NCBI RefSeq assembly: GCF_000682755.1
Contig: NZ_AWFF01000076.1
Coordinates: forward strand, 1 to 64,000
Reading direction: 5' to 3'
DNA length: 64,000 nt
Source: Hyphomonas beringensis
GTDB lineage: Bacteria; Pseudomonadota; Alphaproteobacteria; Caulobacterales; Hyphomonadaceae
A program made the position numbers and the translations under genes. The notes beneath the pieces were generated by a model, which did not search any database, was not told the origin of the DNA, and saw only the letters and a program-made list of their open reading frames with translations. This document shows, in pieces, positions 18,009 to 26,543 of the stretch (within the stretch, counting starts at the first letter, position 1; every line of letters begins with the position of its first letter).

Positions 18009-18902
18009 ATGAAGAGGTATTTGGTTTATCCGTTTGACTTTGACACGCGCGCCGAGTTGTTGCGCACGGAAATTCAAGATTCATGGGAAGAGAAGATAAA
18101 GGCGCAATGGCGCACAAATAGGGAGAGTCTTGAGGCGAGCCTTCGCAAGGAACTTGGTGACCACAACTTCGATATGAAGTTGAAGAATTTTAGAGACTGC
18201 GGATCAGCACCATTTTCCATCGTTTCGTATCACAACCCATTGTACCATCAGGCACGGTACGCGTTTTATCATGGGTACTACTATCCCGCGCTTCTGGCCG
18301 CCTGTGCTTTGGGAGAGCGTATGCTCAATCATATGATATTGGACCTGAGGGACGAGTTCAGTGGCACAGAGCAATACCGAAAGGTTGCTAGGAAAAACTC
18401 GTTCGATAATTGGGACGTTGCGATCAGCACTCTTGAGGCTTGGGATATCTTTCAAGCCGATTGCGTTACCGCCGATTTCCGCGCCTTAAAACGACTTCGG
18501 CACCGTTCTGTTCACTTTTCTCCTGAGACGTATCGAACGTTGCGTGAAGACGCCCTCAGCGCTTTGCAGCATTTGGCGTCGATAATCCGCGTACAGTTTG
18601 GATTTGACGGGGCGGCCAGATGGATGCTGCCTGGCACGAAAGGAAACCGTTTCATTAAGAAGGACAGTGAAGCCGACCCCTTCCTGGTGAAGTATTATCT
18701 TCCCCAATGCCCGCTTGTCAGCCCGATGTTTTCGATCAACTTCCAGCCTCAGGGCATCGGCTTCTTCGACTTTAAAGACACCGAGGATCGAGAGGTTTCC
18801 GATGCCGAGTTCGCTCGTCTCTACAACGAACGTGATCCGACCTTGATTGCACCGTCAAAAGTGCCGCCGGAAGACAACATAGTGTGGTATCTGCGCCAAT
18901 AA
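18009..18902 (+). CDS. Uncharacterised protein with HEPN-like motif
   Basis: 297 aa from the ATG at 18009, preceded by AAGAAG and 4 bp after the upstream stop; the extra N-terminal frame to 17961 overlaps that gene and is rejected. I do not recognise a named family. Residues about 75-195 are helical with YHQARYAFYHGYYYPALLAACALGERML and then KRLRHRSVHF, in which R164-x4-H169 fits a HEPN active site. The C-terminal third (about 200-297) has a separate, probably beta-containing domain with no known motif. Coupling to a second R-x4-H protein suggests a two-subunit HEPN ribonuclease or toxin-antitoxin pair; this is inference. Confidence 0.7.
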   Translation: MKRYLVYPFDFDTRAELLRTEIQDSWEEKIKAQWRTNRESLEASLRKELGDHNFDMKLKNFRDCGSAPFSIVSYHNPLYHQARYAFYHGYYYPALLAACALGERMLNHMILDLRDEFSGTEQYRKVARKNSFDNWDVAISTLEAWDIFQADCVTADFRALKRLRHRSVHFSPETYRTLREDALSALQHLASIIRVQFGFDGAARWMLPGTKGNRFIKKDSEADPFLVKYYLPQCPLVSPMFSINFQPQGIGFFDFKDTEDREVSDAEFARLYNERDPTLIAPSKVPPEDNIVWYLRQ

Positions 18903-18979
18903 TGAACCTGCGCTGTCTTCTTGTTGTTTCTCTCGGATGCAGAAGAGCGGCCTGGCCACGTTTGCCTATCTCAGAGCGT

Positions 18980-21900
18980 CTACAATCGTTGACTAAGTTC
19001 GATAAGGCGAGAATCGGATCGCAACGAGGGATCGGCTTCTGCAAGAACTGACAAAGCAGTTTCAGCCCCATAAGGCCATCGTGACTTGTCATCGGGAAGG
19101 ACCGCATACAACAGGGTCAACATGGCGGTTGGGTGTTGTCCGGCAATCGTTTCATCGCTTTTACGGAGTTCGGGGATGAAAAGCCGATCATCGCCGACTT
19201 TTGTGACCAGGGTTGCTACAATCTCTGCAATTTCCGGAAATTTGTCTTTCTGAGCTAGAGCCAACTCTACAAGGCGTGCTGACATCTTACTGGTGCGCAA
19301 TGATTTTTGCTTCGGCCACACGTTGCGAAGGAATTCGACCAAATCCTCCGACCATTCTTCTTGTTTACGTGAGAAACGGTCTATTCTCCATAGAATGTTG
19401 CTCTGGAACCGATCACTCCCCTCGATGATCAGAGAACGTAGTTCTTCGTTGGAAACCACACGTTTTCCGTCGATTGTTGTTTTCCACCCCGACAAAAAGA
19501 AAACAGCCAGGAATTCGGAATTCCTATTCTCATCGTCCTCCTGTGTTCGCACAACAGCTTCAAGGTGGGGGCGGAGCGTAGTGTAGAGAGGTATTTGTGG
19601 AATGGAGCCGCTACTGAACACGCCAGCCCAGAATGCTTCAACATCGCGGCAGTCATCATAGCCATCTTGCAGGACGGAAAGGAGGCTGTCTTGCGTCCAT
19701 GATGGGTCAACATAGTTGAACCAACGAATGCGCAGGCAGAACACACAAATGCAAAATGCTCTTGTGTCTTGAGGCAGGGCAAGAAGTTGTTCGGCGCTTC
19801 GTTTCCAGGATGCAGGAAGTTTTTCGCCTTTTTCAAACTCCTTATCGCCTATAGCGCTCACCAGCATTTCGGCCAGCCTTCCGGGGGAAGAATTTATCGC
19901 CGCACTCACCCAGTCACGCTTACGTTCTGTGTCGACTATTGCACTCTGTCCAGCAGTGTTGCACTGCTTCAGAGTTTCAACAAATAGCGCCCAAAGTTTC
20001 TGGTAGCTCTCTGGGGCATCGCTCAGGAGAGCGGGAGCCACTGATTCAAACCAGAATGAAGCGGAGTGAGACAGGCTTGAAAACTGTTCATCTGAGAGCT
20101 TGCATAGAGCGGCAATAATCTCTTTGCGAAAGGCAGTTGTGTCACCTTTCCGATTTTCCACCCGAAGGAACTTGTCCCAAAACTCCTCTTCAAAATGGCC
20201 GCTTGAAAGACGTGCACACAGCGCATCCAGTGCTCTCCGGGGTTCAGCAGCGCTTAAGCCGCTAAAAGGTTGGTACTCGACCAACTTACCCACAGGCCTT
20301 CGATTCATATCCAGAAGCATTGGAATGATATCTGCGCTTTCGACGCCTTTTAAAATACCAAAATCCGTATCGATGCGGACCATTCCACCACCTCCGTCGT
20401 GAGCACTTGCGGCGCTTTGCGCATATGTGTCACTCCAGTCGGGGGCATCCTTTCTTAGAAGTTCGAGTTCTTTGTCGAGGTCAAATGTGAACGAGCACCC
20501 TTGGGTGTTGAGCCATATCAGTCGTCGCAGAACAGAATGAGCGACGTAGGCTTTCTGATCATCTCTTGTCCCGCGCTTGGTCTTCGCGCGACCTGCACGA
20601 ATACGCTTTTCGATTTGCGTTCGCTTCTCGATGCTAATCTCGTTCCAGCGCCTTGACAGTCCGAGAAGCAAATCTCGCTCACCTTTGAACGGCCAGAATG
20701 CATCACGGCTCAACGCCAACATAACGTCAGCAAATTCGTCTGCAGGTGCAATATCCAAATTCCCGAATGCCCAAACGCGCAAGCGTTCCCACATTCTTCC
20801 ACCAGTCGGCCAACTTCTGAGCAAGGCGAGCGCCTGCGCGGGTGAGATAGCCGCCATACGTTTGAAGAGGTCCGTAAAGAGGATCACGTGCCCGGAGAGC
20901 TTGTAGCTTCGATGAAAGCTGGAATCTCCCTCATCTTCGTTCGGCTCGTCAGGCTCGATAGAGCAAATGTCCACCCACGATGAGCGGCGACTTTCAAGGT
21001 CCCAGGCAAACTCCAGTGAAGATTTCAACTTGGGCAGTAGCGCTGGAAGATACTCATCCGGAACTGCGACCTGACGAATCCCTTCTGAATAGTCCACCTC
21101 AACTTGCACAAGGTCGGAGGTCTTAAGTTTTTTGGATAGTTTGGGCGGAACGGGGCGACGGCGGTAATTTGTTAGTTTTAGGCATGGACTGAATATGTCC
21201 GCATATTCCCGTGCAAGCGATTCGTACCATCCTGTATTTCCCGTGTGTAGCGTGAGCGCATAGGCCTTATCCTTGTCGGCTTTTAAAGAATGAAATTCCC
21301 TTATCGCGCGCCAGGCGTCGAGAACCGCCTGACTGGTTCCCTCCTCCTGTTTGCGAAACAGTGAGAAATCGACGCCATCCATTACACGACGATGGATATT
21401 GCCCTGCTGGCCCGCCCACCAAGCGCATGCAGGTTCATATGCAACCCGACCTATCCAATCAGCTAAGTAGTCTATGCGTGGCGGGAGGCGTGGCACTTCA
21501 TCCGCATAGTATCCACGCAGGTGAGTTACATTGTCATGCGATATACTGCGGAGATCCTTGGGCGTAGGGGAGAATGCATCCCATGTTTCCGGCGGAATAC
21601 GGCCTACCCGCATCCCACCTTGTTCTTCTTTTCGTGGCGGGTGATCGCTATCCAGCTTGTAAAGGTCGAAAGGGTTTATGTTTTTCGTTTTATCATAGGA
21701 GCCGTCTTCTGGTGCAGGCTCCCCATATCGAATAACGGGGTCGAACACGCAGAGCCACTCAGATGGGAGCGGCGGGCTATACTGAGCGAATGCTTTTGCT
21801 CCCGCCGTCGAACGAACGATATGGGCAACTGCGCCTCGCTCCGCAGGGGTCAATCTTCGTGGTCCTCGTGCCGCAGATTTTAGTGTTTTGGATCGCCACT

Positions 21901-22795
21901 TCGATGGGTTGACTGAGCGCTTTGCCCAAACTTCAAGACTGTCCCATAGAGTACGATGCCCGCATCCGCTGTGTGTGTCGTAGAGGATGGGATCAACGCC
22001 TTTCTCGTCCCACTCGGCGATTGCTTTAGGATCACTCGCGTCCTGAAATGCATAAGCCCGTCCTTGTGAGGCATCGGATTGCCTTAGTCCTTCCAGCAAG
22101 TAACGGATCGGGGGGTCGTCAGCAGAATAGCCGACAAACACGGCGACATGCCTATCAAGTACATTTTTAACGAACTCCCGTGCCCAACCCGCCGCGAGAT
22201 AGGCATCGCCAAATGAAGCACTTGAAAGGACGAACCCATCCTGTGTTGCTCCGCGATAGTCTTTGTCAACGACACCATGAAGATGTACGATCCCCCAGTC
22301 CGCCTCATTGAAAGCTATGTGAGGAAGATTTGACCGAGTCGATGTGATCAGGTTCTTCCCGGCCGTCTCAAACAACCGATCAAAGTTCGTCGTTACAATA
22401 CGAATCTGTCCGGTTAGCAGGGTGCTCAGTTTGAGCAAGGTTCGATGAGCACCGAGGTCAACTTCGCCGACGCTCGATAGCGCTTCTGCGACTGCGGCTT
22501 CAATCTGAGTTCGTGTGAACTCTCGCTCCAGCAGGCCAAAAACCCTATCTGATGTAACGACACCAGATAGTTTATGCTGATCTTCGACGGACTGACCGAC
22601 CTCGTATAGGCGTCTAGCTGGACTGTCATGCTTTGCCCCCAACCTGTGCAGAACGTCGGTTGTAAGGCGTTTGAAGTCGGGCAGGTCTGCGCGTGCTCTG
22701 GACACTCCCGCTCCACAGAAGAAAACAACTCGGCCTTCGTCCTGCGCCCAAAGCAGATCATCGGGTATGTCTGGTCCATCGGCAATGAAGCGCAT
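18980..22795 (-). CDS. Large SIR2-domain protein, DSR-like predicted NADase
   Basis: 1271 aa. The N-terminal domain has the SIR2 Rossmann elements: FFCGAGVS (G28-S32), TTNFD at 135-139, HLHG at 171-174 and FVGYSADDPP at 220-229. N137 and H173 correspond to the catalytic pair of bacterial defence sirtuins that degrade NAD+. The remaining about 1000 residues are helical and repeat-like; the C-terminal section resembles DUF4020, seen in SIR2 proteins. This architecture matches DSR-type abortive infection proteins, in which the large C-terminus senses phage proteins. The gene points away from the relaxase, converges on the HEPN pair (77-bp gap) and is AT-richer than the tra genes, a sign of separate transfer. 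Confidence 0.82.
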   Translation of the reverse strand: MRFIADGPDIPDDLLWAQDEGRVVFFCGAGVSRARADLPDFKRLTTDVLHRLGAKHDSPARRLYEVGQSVEDQHKLSGVVTSDRVFGLLEREFTRTQIEAAVAEALSSVGEVDLGAHRTLLKLSTLLTGQIRIVTTNFDRLFETAGKNLITSTRSNLPHIAFNEADWGIVHLHGVVDKDYRGATQDGFVLSSASFGDAYLAAGWAREFVKNVLDRHVAVFVGYSADDPPIRYLLEGLRQSDASQGRAYAFQDASDPKAIAEWDEKGVDPILYDTHSGCGHRTLWDSLEVWAKRSVNPSKWRSKTLKSAARGPRRLTPAERGAVAHIVRSTAGAKAFAQYSPPLPSEWLCVFDPVIRYGEPAPEDGSYDKTKNINPFDLYKLDSDHPPRKEEQGGMRVGRIPPETWDAFSPTPKDLRSISHDNVTHLRGYYADEVPRLPPRIDYLADWIGRVAYEPACAWWAGQQGNIHRRVMDGVDFSLFRKQEEGTSQAVLDAWRAIREFHSLKADKDKAYALTLHTGNTGWYESLAREYADIFSPCLKLTNYRRRPVPPKLSKKLKTSDLVQVEVDYSEGIRQVAVPDEYLPALLPKLKSSLEFAWDLESRRSSWVDICSIEPDEPNEDEGDSSFHRSYKLSGHVILFTDLFKRMAAISPAQALALLRSWPTGGRMWERLRVWAFGNLDIAPADEFADVMLALSRDAFWPFKGERDLLLGLSRRWNEISIEKRTQIEKRIRAGRAKTKRGTRDDQKAYVAHSVLRRLIWLNTQGCSFTFDLDKELELLRKDAPDWSDTYAQSAASAHDGGGGMVRIDTDFGILKGVESADIIPMLLDMNRRPVGKLVEYQPFSGLSAAEPRRALDALCARLSSGHFEEEFWDKFLRVENRKGDTTAFRKEIIAALCKLSDEQFSSLSHSASFWFESVAPALLSDAPESYQKLWALFVETLKQCNTAGQSAIVDTERKRDWVSAAINSSPGRLAEMLVSAIGDKEFEKGEKLPASWKRSAEQLLALPQDTRAFCICVFCLRIRWFNYVDPSWTQDSLLSVLQDGYDDCRDVEAFWAGVFSSGSIPQIPLYTTLRPHLEAVVRTQEDDENRNSEFLAVFFLSGWKTTIDGKRVVSNEELRSLIIEGSDRFQSNILWRIDRFSRKQEEWSEDLVEFLRNVWPKQKSLRTSKMSARLVELALAQKDKFPEIAEIVATLVTKVGDDRLFIPELRKSDETIAGQHPTAMLTLLYAVLPDDKSRWPYGAETALSVLAEADPSLRSDSRLIELSQRL

Positions 22796-23105
22796 TTGCT
22801 ATCGTCGGATCTTTTACTGAGAGTTCAACGTTTCTCTGACCGTGCTATCACGGTTTGTGCTCGAGGTGATGGATAGCTTTTTCAATTAGCTGCCTTCTAT
22901 GCTAATCGTCCGTGGCAACTCCTCTCAGTCGTGCTGATAGTTGTCCGTCTCGACTATTGCAATCACCTTCGATAATCCAACGGATCAGGCGTCAATGCAC
23001 TTAATTGGTTGGTTCGTGAGGTTTGTTGTTCGCGAATTGCTGGAGCTTGTTTCTTTGTACCCATCTCCGGTTCGGTCAGGCTCAAAATGTTGTGCACGAA
23101 GAAAC
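22796..23105. promoter_or_regulatory. 310-bp intergenic leader of the SIR2 gene
   Basis: No credible gene is present; the short frames here lack ribosome sites and family motifs. The region follows the relaxase stop and should hold the SIR2 promoter. It is AT-richer than the tra genes. A perfect 6-bp inverted repeat with a 4-base loop (ACCGTG-CTAT-CACGGT) lies at 22839-22854, 44 bp before the SIR2 start, and could be an operator or leader hairpin. I see no clear -35/-10 pair. Confidence 0.4.
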
Positions 23106-25043
23106 TCAGAGAATGATTGTACGTCCTTTCGCCAGCCGCCACTGAACCGAGCTTCCAGACCGCTCCAAAACCAATTCCTTGCCACGCCACAACGCATTTC
23201 GCTTAGACCATGCCGCTAGCGCAAATCCATCAGTGCCTTCAACGACCGCAAATCGTCCCTGAGCCAAGTCGACATTCCGAGTGTAGACCCCCTGAAAGCC
23301 TCGCTGAGAACCAAGCGGCACAAATGCCTTACCCTGACGCGTTTCCTCAGCCGCGATCATCTTCTCCATTTCCACTCTGCGAAGTCGAACGATAGCGTCA
23401 CCCGAAAGCCGCCCATCGGGTCCAAATTCATGGCCTTCCCGGCCTAGCCAGGCAGATCGTGCCTGAACAGCAGACCTCACCTCCCGTGCAAAATCCCCGC
23501 GCCACGCTTCGATATCCTGACTGTCGATCCCGTCCAACCAGGTCTCGGCTTCGCGTTCAACCAGGGCTTCGACCTGCAACCACGACCGGACGTTGATGGA
23601 AAAGCTCCGCTGTCTCGCATCAGCATCCAGCGCGCGCCTCCTTAAGTCCGCAGGAATGCTCCAGCTGCCATCACTCCTTCGCTCAACAATACTGAGGCGC
23701 CGCAACGCCTCCAGCCGACGCTTGTGAGCAAGCCGAAACGCCGACGAACTCGTCGGGTCTGCGGCCTGGTGCAGTTCCTCAGAATACTCCCCACCATTCT
23801 GCTTTGCGATTGCCGCAATTGTGCGATCTGCAGGCTTTGGTTCGACCGTCTTCCGTCCGACTGAAACAATCCCGCCCGGCTTCGGCAGCTGAACCGCTTC
23901 CTGTTCGGTCATCTCGACTGACCAAACCCGACCATCGAGGCCTTCGATCAGTGCCGTCGTTCCATTCCGCAATTCGTCACCCGGCAAGGTGGCGGCCAGC
24001 CGTCCCAGGATTTCGCCAGCGGAGCTCAAATCACGGGGCAGGGCATGGACACGCGACGCATCGATTTTCCGGCCCTCAAGATTGGCAAGCGACCGAACCA
24101 TGTCTCCGCGCCTGCCGAGGGCCCGCAGCGTATCCTGCCAACCGTCTTGCATAGCCCAGCTGCCATTCTCGTGTCGTGCCGCAAGGTCGAGCGTCCGAAG
24201 AAACCGCAGACGCCGCTTAACGACCGCACCATCGAACCTCGATAATCCGCCGCGTTCACTCTCTGGTGTGTAACGACCATCGGTCAGCGACCGCGCAATG
24301 TCATGATCGATCGCCGTAAGCGCCTCACGTTCGGCATCGTTCGACCTCGCCGCAGCCATTTCCCGCAGCCGCCGCTGGCCAAGCTCGAGCGATACGAGCT
24401 CCTGCGCCCGCGCCCGAAATCCGTGCGTGATGTATTTGCGGTCAATCAGCAGCTCGCCATTCCGGGTATTGCCGCCGCGGATCACGATATGAACATGCGG
24501 CTGCGCTGTGTCGTGATGGTTGGCAGCCACCCAGTCGAGCCGGCGGCCGAGATCCTTCTCGACCTGGCTCATGAACTCCCGCGTGAACCGCGTCAGATCC
24601 TTCATCCGCTCGGCATCCTCCGGAGAGACGATCAGTCTGAACTGCCGCCTGTCTTCAGAAGCGCGTTCGTTAAACGATTTAGCATCGGCCTCATCGACGC
24701 TCCGGTCATAGAGCTTTCCGCGCTCGCCCTCGCGCCCGGCACCTTCGCGGCGGATGTAGGCGACGTGCTTTGTAAAACTCGCCGCGCCGGTCGGGCCTGC
24801 CCGCGCAATATGGACTTTCACAATGACACGCTTGGCCCGCTGGTTGGACCAGTGCCGGGCAAGGGCGGCCTGCACCTTGCCTCGTCCTGCATGACGCACC
24901 GCTCCCGGTGCCAGAGAATTGCGGCCACGCGATCCAAGCCGCCCCTTCGCGACCACGCGTTTCAACCGCTTCAGCTGGGTCTTTGCCTTGCCCTGCGACC
25001 TGATCTTCCCGAGTCGCGGAACGAAGTCGAAATCGTTGCTCAC
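23106..25043 (-). CDS. DUF3363 relaxase (TraI/VirD2-type mobilisation nuclease)
   Basis: 645 aa from a GTG at 25043, giving MSNDFDFVPRLGKIRSQG, the usual opening of this family; the GTGA overlaps the traF-like stop by 4 bp, while an ATG at 25079 would extend 36 bp into it. The relaxase nicks oriT and pilots the strand. The nuclease domain lies at about 70-260 with the metal-binding motif HHDTAQPHVHIVIRG and the upstream RFTREFMSQVEKDLG. The C-terminal DUF3363 part extends to the end. Tra genes further along the strand (traG, trb) would normally follow directly; here SIR2 and the HEPN pair intervene. Confidence 0.92.
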   Translation of the reverse strand: MSNDFDFVPRLGKIRSQGKAKTQLKRLKRVVAKGRLGSRGRNSLAPGAVRHAGRGKVQAALARHWSNQRAKRVIVKVHIARAGPTGAASFTKHVAYIRREGAGREGERGKLYDRSVDEADAKSFNERASEDRRQFRLIVSPEDAERMKDLTRFTREFMSQVEKDLGRRLDWVAANHHDTAQPHVHIVIRGGNTRNGELLIDRKYITHGFRARAQELVSLELGQRRLREMAAARSNDAEREALTAIDHDIARSLTDGRYTPESERGGLSRFDGAVVKRRLRFLRTLDLAARHENGSWAMQDGWQDTLRALGRRGDMVRSLANLEGRKIDASRVHALPRDLSSAGEILGRLAATLPGDELRNGTTALIEGLDGRVWSVEMTEQEAVQLPKPGGIVSVGRKTVEPKPADRTIAAIAKQNGGEYSEELHQAADPTSSSAFRLAHKRRLEALRRLSIVERRSDGSWSIPADLRRRALDADARQRSFSINVRSWLQVEALVEREAETWLDGIDSQDIEAWRGDFAREVRSAVQARSAWLGREGHEFGPDGRLSGDAIVRLRRVEMEKMIAAEETRQGKAFVPLGSQRGFQGVYTRNVDLAQGRFAVVEGTDGFALAAWSKRNALWRGKELVLERSGSSVQWRLAKGRTIIL

Positions 25044-25735
25044 GGCTCTAAGCGCGCTGCGGATTGCAAATCCGTGCACCCGTCTTCCGGCGCCGGGTCA
25101 CACAAAAAAGGATGTGCAGACAATGGGTTAAGTGTCGCCGGGTGACACTCCCTTAATCTTGCCCTCCGGGACACAGAAGCCATTCCCGTCCCGCTATCTA
25201 TCGCTTTGACGGTCGCCTGATCCTCAGCCGACCGGTTGCCATAAGTCCATATGGACCTGGCGACGCCAATGATGCGCGCGCCGTCCTGAACGCCGAAGTA
25301 TCGTCCATCGACTGACAGGGGATGAGAGTTGAGCAGGAAAACTTCGCCGGCTTTGAGGGTCTGACAGCCCTGCCAGACGGGAAGGGCGCTGCCGGACTCG
25401 GTTACTTTGAGCGCATCAACAGATGTGATCCCGTTGATGGAGACCTGCGTATCGCATCTGCAAATCTCGTCACCGGATAGGCCCGCAACATGCTTCAACA
25501 AGGGCCAGTCAGAGCCAACAATTCCCTCATCGTTCAGCCAATGTCGAACCTCATCCGAGGGCGCAAACGCTACCAGATCGCCTGTCGAAATTCGCGCCGA
25601 CCGGTCAACAAAGTAAAGGCCCTTGGGCACGCTTTCCGTCCGGTTCCAGATGAAGTCGGACCGGTTGATAATGCTGGCGGAGACCATGAGGCTTAGCCCG
25701 CATCCCATGCCTAACAACGCGGTTCTACGACTCAT
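25040..25735 (-). CDS. traF: TraF-like S26 signal peptidase with unusual C-terminal tail
   Basis: 231 aa from the ATG at 25735, which overlaps the upstream stop by 11 bp. TraF is a periplasm-facing serine peptidase that matures and cyclises the TrbC pilin. A hydrophobic anchor (about 5-22) precedes the S26 motifs: SVPKGLYFVD (Ser box), LLKHVAGLSGDEI (Lys box) and LNSHPLSVDGRYFG. The recognisable domain ends about IIGVARSIWTYG; roughly the last 65 residues are atypical and read through a hairpin and a tRNA-Cys-like segment, so an original stop may have been lost. The end overlaps the relaxase GTG. Confidence 0.85.
   Translation of the reverse strand: MSRRTALLGMGCGLSLMVSASIINRSDFIWNRTESVPKGLYFVDRSARISTGDLVAFAPSDEVRHWLNDEGIVGSDWPLLKHVAGLSGDEICRCDTQVSINGITSVDALKVTESGSALPVWQGCQTLKAGEVFLLNSHPLSVDGRYFGVQDGARIIGVARSIWTYGNRSAEDQATVKAIDSGTGMASVSRRARLRECHPATLNPLSAHPFLCDPAPEDGCTDLQSAARLEP
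25059..25098 (+). other. tRNA-Cys-like anticodon/T-arm fragment
   Basis: Bases 25059-25075 form an exact tRNA anticodon arm: stem GCGGA / TCCGT around the 7-base loop TTGCAAA, with a GCA (Cys) anticodon at 25066-25068. A 5-bp stem ACCCG...CGGGT (25078-25082 with 25094-25098) follows where a T arm would lie, but its loop is 11 rather than 7 bases. No D arm or acceptor stem is visible, so this is not a functional tRNA. It overlaps the atypical traF tail on the other strand. It may be a remnant of a tRNA attachment site. Confidence 0.4.
25128..25156. repeat. Inverted repeat within the traF tail, candidate oriT or regulatory hairpin
   Basis: AGTGTC (25131-25136) pairs with GACACT (25144-25149) around a 7-base loop, and the flanks TTAAG and CTTAA extend the symmetry. 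It lies about 90 bp upstream of the relaxase start. The segment TAAGTGTCGCC weakly resembles nick regions of MOBQ plasmids (core TAAGTGCGCCC). No T-run follows closely, so an intrinsic terminator is less likely. Confidence 0.35.
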
Positions 25736-25979
25736 CGCGAAGGCCTGTCCCCATGAACCTACGTCCATTAGTGTAAGCGATGATGTCCTTGCCGCGATAC
25801 CAGACCTTGGCGCCGATCTTGTGATAAACCGGGCCTGTTCCCAGCGAACGCATATTGACCAGGGTCTTCGGTTTGAGGCCGAGATGGTCAGCGGTTTCAT
25901 CCGTGTTCATCCATTCGGTCGGGGTTGGGAGGTTTGATTTGGGTCGAAGCTCCTCTCCACTTCTATTTGTCTCTGTCAT
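25725..25979 (-). CDS. AlpA/HTH_17-like DNA-binding protein
   Basis: 84 aa from the ATG at 25979, which has a strong AGGAGA ribosome site; the longer frame to 26162 runs through the leader and is unlikely. The core WMNTDETADHLGLKPKTLVNMR...GPVYHKIGAKVWYRGKDIIAYTNGRR is a MerR-like winged helix of the HTH_17/AlpA type, used by excisionases and small regulators. Such genes commonly precede traF in this kind of element. A role in excision or tra control is inference. Confidence 0.85.
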   Translation of the reverse strand: MTETNRSGEELRPKSNLPTPTEWMNTDETADHLGLKPKTLVNMRSLGTGPVYHKIGAKVWYRGKDIIAYTNGRRFMGTGLRDES

Positions 25980-26171
25980 AGCGTTGCTTCTCCTTTCCTC
26001 TACGCAACTCGAAGCCCTGACAGACTGCCAACTCATCCTCAGATTAAGAGTGTCGAACTTGCACCACACGCTCGCGACACCCTTGAGTTCCCAAAGAAAC
26101 CTCACGTTAGAATGCAGCGCTGATAGGCGTATCAGCACCTTCGTCTCAGACCCTTTCGGCATGAAAGAAGA

Positions 26172-26197
26172 CCGCTCCGGAGATGTCTCCGGAGCGG
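26172..26197 (-). terminator. Perfect 12-bp hairpin after the DUF736 gene
   Basis: CCGCTCCGGAGA and its exact complement are separated by two bases at 26172-26197, 22 bp beyond the DUF736 stop. On the minus strand the stem is followed by TCTTCTTTCAT, a loose U-rich tract. This fits an intrinsic terminator for DUF736, although the tract is weak. It separates the DUF736 unit from the AlpA-traF-relaxase unit. Confidence 0.65.
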
Positions 26198-26219
26198 CTT
26201 GGCAAGGCTGTGATCTACC

Positions 26220-26543
26220 CTAGTCGCGCGCGTTCCAGAGGATGACGTGCCGGCCTTTCTTGCCCTTGACCGGGGCAAGGTTCGCAAAGATCCGGCGCGG
26301 TCCGATCTGCGGGTCTGCCAGCGTCAGCGAGACATAATCGCGTCCCGATGCCTTCGACTTGCGCATCCAGCCGCCGCCGATTTCGGTCGAGGTTTCACCG
26401 GCATAGATGCGGTAGTCCGGATGACCGTCTTCGGTCTTTTCCGCATTCTTCTCTATGCGGATTGCAGCTGAGAGGTTCATCATTGCGAGGGTGCCTTCAA
26501 AGCCGGACTTGGTCTCGCTGACATATCCGAGTGCGTTTGCCAT
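26220..26543 (-). CDS. DUF736-family protein
   Basis: 107 aa, complete. MANALGYVSETKSGFEGTL..., then YRIYAG and GGGWMRKSKASGRDYVSLTLADP, are hallmark segments of DUF736, a small protein found next to transfer genes in alphaproteobacterial plasmids and ICEs. Function is unknown; an OB-like or single-strand DNA role has been supposed only from context. The leader AAAAGGAGACCCCCATGGC is nearly the same as that of the ParB-like gene at 28767, suggesting matched translation control. It ends at a strong hairpin. Confidence 0.92.
   Translation of the reverse strand: MANALGYVSETKSGFEGTLAMMNLSAAIRIEKNAEKTEDGHPDYRIYAGETSTEIGGGWMRKSKASGRDYVSLTLADPQIGPRRIFANLAPVKGKKGRHVILWNARD

Noticed and set aside
25059-25098. 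Functional tRNA-Cys gene
   Set aside because: Only the anticodon arm is exact; acceptor stem, D arm and a 7-base T loop are missing.
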